In this document: one piece after another, positions 60,231 to 64,000 of the stretch
Layout: every line of letters begins with the position of its first letter
How positions within the stretch are numbered: the stretch's first letter is position 1
Source of the DNA: Chitinophaga sancti
GTDB taxonomy: Bacteria; Bacteroidota; Bacteroidia; Chitinophagales; Chitinophagaceae
Reading direction: 5' to 3'
NCBI RefSeq assembly: GCF_034087045.1
Contig: NZ_CP139247.1
Location: 5,544,001-5,608,000, forward strand
DNA: 64,000 bases
Made by a program: the position numbers and the translations under genes
Notes under the pieces: model-generated
Databases searched by the model: none
Told to the model about the DNA's origin: nothing
What the model saw: the letters and a program-made list of their open reading frames with translations, nothing else

Positions 60231-63111
60231 TCCAGGTGCCAACACCTACGCTAGCCGCAGTAGCTGACATCGTAAAGGTACCGTTCGCACACTGCTTGAT
60301 GGAATCCGGGCCTGCCTGCGCTGTAGAAGGCGCCTGGTAGTTCTTCAGGAAGACATAATCAGTGCTGGAACAAACACCATTTGTGACAGTCCATATTAAA
60401 GTAGCAGTATCGCCGGCTGCAAGGGTCACCGTAGCTGCAGGATTGTTAAACATGCCTGTAGTGATGGTGGCCTTGCTGCCTGTAAATGCTGACCATGTAC
60501 CTACTGCTGTAGCAGGAGCTGCTGCTGTAGCCAGCATGGTGAAAGAAGCGTTATTACACTGTACAATGGAATCCGGACCTGCATTGGCAGTAGTTGGCAT
60601 AGCGTAGTTCACTAATACAATACTGTCTTTAGAAGAACAGGTACCATTCGTCACGGTCCAGTACAGGGTAGCAGTAGAACCAGTCGCTACGGTGATCACA
60701 GCATTTACGTTGCTGCTATCAGCAGTACCGATAGTAGCAGTACCGCTCTTTACAGACCACATACCAGTACCGATGGTTGGCGTAGTCGCCGCCATGGTAA
60801 AGGAAGGAGTCGCACACTGTTTCACAGTATCCGGGCCTGCATTCGCAGTAGTCGGTGTAGCGTAGTTGATCAGTTTTACATAATCAACAGAAGAACAGGT
60901 ACCGTTGGTCACTGTCCATATCAAGGTAGCGGTATCACCAGCTGCCAGGGTCACCGTAGCTGCAGGATTGTTGAACATGCCTGTAGTGATGGTGGCTTTG
61001 CTACCTGTGAAGGTGGACCAGGTACCGGTTGCGGTAGCAGGAGAAGCTGCCGTAGCCTGCATGGTGAATGTGCTGTTAGCACACTGCATAATAGAATCCG
61101 GACCAGCGTTCGCTGTTACCGGTTGCATATAGTTGGTAATTGTTACTGATGCAGAGTCAGCGCAGACACCGTTGGTAATTACCCAACGTAATAAGGCAGT
61201 CTGACCAGCTGGAACAATAACAGTTGAAGTAGCGCTGGTTGGTGTAGTCACCGTGGCAGTACCACTGCGTACATACCAGTAACCGGTTGCACCGGTCATT
61301 GGTGTAGAACCCGCAAGCGTAAACAGACTGTCAGAACAATGAGTCTGTGCAATACCTGCTGAAGTTGCGGTTGGCTGTACATAGTTGATCAGAACGATAT
61401 TGTCTGAAGATGTACAACCGATATTAGTAATCGTCCATTTCAGTACCACAGTCTGACCGGCAGTTACGCTGAAGGTAGCAGTCGGGTCGTTCAGCTGAGC
61501 AGCAGAAATGGTATAAGTAGATGGAGAAACCACTGTCCAGGTACCCCATGCTCCAGATACTGACGGTGAGTTCGCGGACATTGTAAAAGTAGCGTTGTTA
61601 CACTGCTTAATAGTGTCCGGACCGGCATTCGCAGCGGTGGGTGACAGGTTATTTACGATCCATACGGAGTCCGTTGTGCTACATACACCATTCGTGATGG
61701 TCCAGTACAACCTGGTGCTATCACCTGTTGGCAGGGTTACAGTAGTGGTTGGACTTGTTGGATTTGAGATCGTTGCGGTAGATCCGGTTGGTTTGGTCCA
61801 CATACCGGAAGCCGTAGATACAGATGGTGCATTCGCCGCCATCGTGAAGGTCGTGGTCGCACACTGGTGTTGATCAGGACCTGCTTCAGCATCGGTTGGT
61901 TTCACATAGTTGACCAGTTTTATGCTATCCACGGTAGAACATGTACCATTCACGATTGTCCAGTAAGCCATTACGCTGTCGCCAACTGGAACTGTGATCG
62001 TAGCGGTCGTACTGTTTGGATTAGTGATAGTAGCAGTAGCTTTGGATACAGTCCAGGTGCCAACACCTACGCTAGCTGCAGTAGCTGACATCGTAAAGGT
62101 ACCGTCAGCACACTGCTTGATGGAATCCGGGCCTGCCTGCGCTGTAGAAGGCGCCTGGTAGTTCTTCAGGAAGACATAATCAGTGCTGGAACAAACACCA
62201 TTTGTGACAGTCCATATTAAAGTAGCAGTATCGCCGGCTGCAAGGGTCACCGTAGCTGCAGGATTGTTAAACATGCCTGTAGTGATGGTGGCCTTGCTGC
62301 CTGTAAATGCTGACCATGTACCTACTGCTGTAGCAGGAGCTGCTGCTGTAGCCAGCATGGTGAAAGAAGCGTTATTACACTGTACAATGGAATCCGGACC
62401 TGCATTGGCAGTAGTTGGCATAGCGTAGTTCACTAATACAATACTGTCTTTAGAAGAACAGGTACCATTCGTCACGGTCCAGTACAGGGTAGCAGTAGAA
62501 CCAGTCGCTACGGTGATCACAGCATTTACGTTGCTGCTATCAGCAGTACCGATAGTAGCAGTACCGCTCTTTACAGACCACATACCAGTACCGATGGTTG
62601 GCGTAGTCGCCGCCATGGTAAAGGAAGGAGTCGCACACTGTTTCACAGTATCCGGGCCTGCATTCGCAGTAGTCGGTGTAGCGTAGTTGATCAGTTTTAC
62701 ATAATCAACAGAAGAACAGGTACCGTTGGTCACTGTCCATATCAAGGTAGCGGTATCACCAGCTGCCAGGGTCACCGTAGCTGCAGGATTGTTGAACATG
62801 CCTGTAGTGATGGTGGCTTTGCTACCTGTGAAGGTGGACCAGGTACCGGTTGCGGTAGCAGGAGAAGCTGCCGTAGCCTGCATGGTGAATGTGCTGTTCG
62901 CACACTGCATAATAGAATCCGGACCGGCGTTCGCTGCTACCGGTTGCATATAGTTGGTAATTGTTACTGATGCAGAGTCAGCGCAGACACCGTTGGTAAT
63001 TACCCAACGTAATAAGGCAGTCTGACCAGCTGGAACAATAACAGTTGAAGTAGCGCTGGTTGGTGTAGTCAGTGGCAGTACCACTGCGTACATACCAGTA
63101 ACCGGTTGCAC
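60202..63111 (-). CDS. N-proximal segment of the second giant protein (super-repeats)
   Basis: About 970 codons in the same frame as 52741-59775. Eleven or so Ig/PKD-like domains in the seven-type order seen elsewhere (NAGPDSIMQC, NAGPDTVKQC, NAGPDSIVQC, QAGPDSIKQC, EAGPDQHQC, NAGPDTIKQC, SAGIAQTHC). The start codon at 63111 is artificial, produced by a two-base deletion near 63070. Confidence 0.8.
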   Translation of the reverse strand: MQPVTGMYAVVLPLTTPTSATSTVIVPAGQTALLRWVITNGVCADSASVTITNYMQPVAANAGPDSIMQCANSTFTMQATAASPATATGTWSTFTGSKATITTGMFNNPAATVTLAAGDTATLIWTVTNGTCSSVDYVKLINYATPTTANAGPDTVKQCATPSFTMAATTPTIGTGMWSVKSGTATIGTADSSNVNAVITVATGSTATLYWTVTNGTCSSKDSIVLVNYAMPTTANAGPDSIVQCNNASFTMLATAAAPATAVGTWSAFTGSKATITTGMFNNPAATVTLAAGDTATLIWTVTNGVCSSTDYVFLKNYQAPSTAQAGPDSIKQCADGTFTMSATAASVGVGTWTVSKATATITNPNSTTATITVPVGDSVMAYWTIVNGTCSTVDSIKLVNYVKPTDAEAGPDQHQCATTTFTMAANAPSVSTASGMWTKPTGSTATISNPTSPTTTVTLPTGDSTRLYWTITNGVCSTTDSVWIVNNLSPTAANAGPDTIKQCNNATFTMSANSPSVSGAWGTWTVVSPSTYTISAAQLNDPTATFSVTAGQTVVLKWTITNIGCTSSDNIVLINYVQPTATSAGIAQTHCSDSLFTLAGSTPMTGATGYWYVRSGTATVTTPTSATSTVIVPAGQTALLRWVITNGVCADSASVTITNYMQPVTANAGPDSIMQCANSTFTMQATAASPATATGTWSTFTGSKATITTGMFNNPAATVTLAAGDTATLIWTVTNGTCSSVDYVKLINYATPTTANAGPDTVKQCATPSFTMAATTPTIGTGMWSVKSGTATIGTADSSNVNAVITVATGSTATLYWTVTNGTCSSKDSIVLVNYAMPTTANAGPDSIVQCNNASFTMLATAAAPATAVGTWSAFTGSKATITTGMFNNPAATVTLAAGDTATLIWTVTNGVCSSTDYVFLKNYQAPSTAQAGPDSIKQCANGTFTMSATAASVGVGTWTVSSYCYYH

Positions 63112-64000
63112 CGGTCATTGGTGTAGAACCCGCAAGCGTAAACAGACTGTCAGAACAATGAGTCTGTGCAATACCTGCTGAAGTTGCGGTTGGCTGTACA
63201 TAGTTGATCAGAACGATATTGTCTGAAGATGTACAACCGATATTAGTGATCGTCCATTTCAGTACCACAGTCTGACCGGCAGTTACGCTGAAGGTAGCAG
63301 TCGGGTCGTTCAGCTGAGCAGCAGAAATGGTATAAGTAGATGGAGAAACCACTGTCCAGGTACCCCATGCTCCAGATACTGACGGTGAGTTCGCGGACAT
63401 TGTAAAGGTAGCGTTGTTACACTGCTTAATAGTGTCCGGACCGGCATTCGCAGCGGTGGGTGACAGGTTATTTACGATCCATACGGAGTCCGTTGTGCTA
63501 CATACACCATTCGTGATGGTCCAGTACAACCTGGTGCTATCACCTGTTGGCAGGGTTACAGTAGTGGTTGGACTTGTTGGATTTGAGATCGTTGCGGTAG
63601 ATCCGGTTGGTTTGGTCCACATACCGGAAGCCGTAGATACAGATGGTGCATTCGCCGCCATCGTGAAGGTCGTGGTCGCACACTGGTGTTGATCAGGACC
63701 TGCTTCAGCATCTGTTGGTTTCACATAGTTGACCAGTTTTATGCTATCCACGGTAGAACATGTACCATTCACGATTGTCCAGTAAGCCATTACGCTGTCG
63801 CCAACTGGAACTGTGATCGTAGCGGTCGTACTGTTTGGATTAGTGATAGTAGCAGTAGCTTTGGATACAGTCCAGGTGCCAACACCTACGCTAGCTGCAG
63901 TAGCTGACATCGTAAAGGTACCGTTCGCACATTGCTTGATGGAATCCGGGCCTGCCTGCGCTGTAGAAGGCGCCTGGTAGTTCTTCAGGAAGACATAATC
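62978..64000 (-). CDS. Partial N-proximal segment of the second giant protein, runs off the window
   Basis: The frame is open to base 64000 (beginning DYVFLKNYQAPSTAQAGPD on the minus strand), so signal peptide and start are outside the window. It carries further copies of the same Ig/PKD-like domains. It loses frame at 63066-63076, where AC or CC of the other copies is missing (GTAT-VTTPTS in neighbours). It is the same gene as the three segments before it. Confidence 0.8.
   Translation of the reverse strand, partial: DYVFLKNYQAPSTAQAGPDSIKQCANGTFTMSATAASVGVGTWTVSKATATITNPNSTTATITVPVGDSVMAYWTIVNGTCSTVDSIKLVNYVKPTDAEAGPDQHQCATTTFTMAANAPSVSTASGMWTKPTGSTATISNPTSPTTTVTLPTGDSTRLYWTITNGVCSTTDSVWIVNNLSPTAANAGPDTIKQCNNATFTMSANSPSVSGAWGTWTVVSPSTYTISAAQLNDPTATFSVTAGQTVVLKWTITNIGCTSSDNIVLINYVQPTATSAGIAQTHCSDSLFTLAGSTPMTGATGYWYVRSGTATDYTNQRYFNCYCSSWSDCLITLGNYQRCLR

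Larger units (their letters stand above)
56200..64000 (-). repeat. 1,821-bp seven-domain super-repeat, four copies and part of a fifth
   Basis: The landmark TTATTTACGATCCATACGG recurs at about 56200, 58021, 59842, 61648 and 63467: spacings 1821, 1821, 1806 and 1819. The two short ones are explained by the indels listed for 59861-60230 and 63066-63076. Copies differ at few positions by eye. Each codes for 607 residues, seven Ig/PKD-like domains of distinct type in fixed order. Confidence 0.92.

Noticed and set aside
56159..63907. Recurring plus-strand frames of 73-100 codons
   Set aside because: They are antisense to the 1,821-bp super-repeats and recur with that period.

Overview
The window looks like a chromosomal segment of a Bacteroidota bacterium close to Chitinophaga. 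Evidence seen directly: two giant surface proteins ending in gliding-motility/type IX secretion (T9SS) type B C-terminal domains, a PorP/SprF-family protein coupled to one of them, a secreted GH64 beta-1,3-glucanase with a T9SS type A tail, and TTTG-N18-20-TAnnTTTG promoters. The genus is inferred from gene content only.

Layout. 0-5 kb: DUF72 (partial), a TPR protein, DUF2461, a beta-lactamase-fold hydrolase, DoxX and a small unknown protein, convergent with a radical-SAM sulfatase maturase. 5-16 kb: a 47-residue lipoprotein, an alpha/beta hydrolase, a type B carboxylesterase, a VWA/MoxR-type AAA pair, TetR-SDR, a Tat-exported Gfo/Idh/MocA protein, GNAT, and an MFS/LysR divergent pair. 16-29 kb: a beta-barrel outer-membrane protein, an internally deleted LigD-like gene, a sulfatase, a decayed ABC permease, a triple tail-collar protein, a lipoprotein, a membrane protein with a histidine kinase and response regulator, panE, and a gene remnant. 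28.5-44.8 kb: porP/sprF plus a 5,088-residue adhesin built mainly from about 38 copies of a 273-bp (91-residue) repeat. 45-50 kb: AlkB, EamA, a frameshifted Crp/Fnr regulator, GH64 glucanase and a methyltransferase. 50.4-64 kb: the C-terminal 13.5 kb of a second giant T9SS protein, with a 1,821-bp (607-residue, seven-domain) super-repeat that runs off the window.

How genes work together. The first adhesin and PorP/SprF overlap at ATGATGA, the sprB-sprF arrangement of gliding bacteria, so they probably form one secreted-adhesin unit. The maturase at 4.1-5.2 kb could activate the Cys-type sulfatase at 19.0-20.7 kb. The membrane protein, kinase and regulator at 25.1-27.2 kb form one signalling operon. 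The glucanase fits a lifestyle of attacking fungal or other beta-1,3-glucan.

Quality and decay. Several reading frames are broken. In the second giant gene, six small indels fall exactly at positions where repeat copies differ, which points to assembly collapse. The LigD-like gene, ABC permease, Crp/Fnr gene and the 28.2-28.5 kb remnant look like true deletions or decay, or isolated sequence errors. No rRNA, complete tRNA, CRISPR array, transposase or prophage module was found. The most interesting items are the two hierarchical repeat adhesins, the ligase-polymerase chimera, and three gene-free structured or terminator-bearing intergenic segments.
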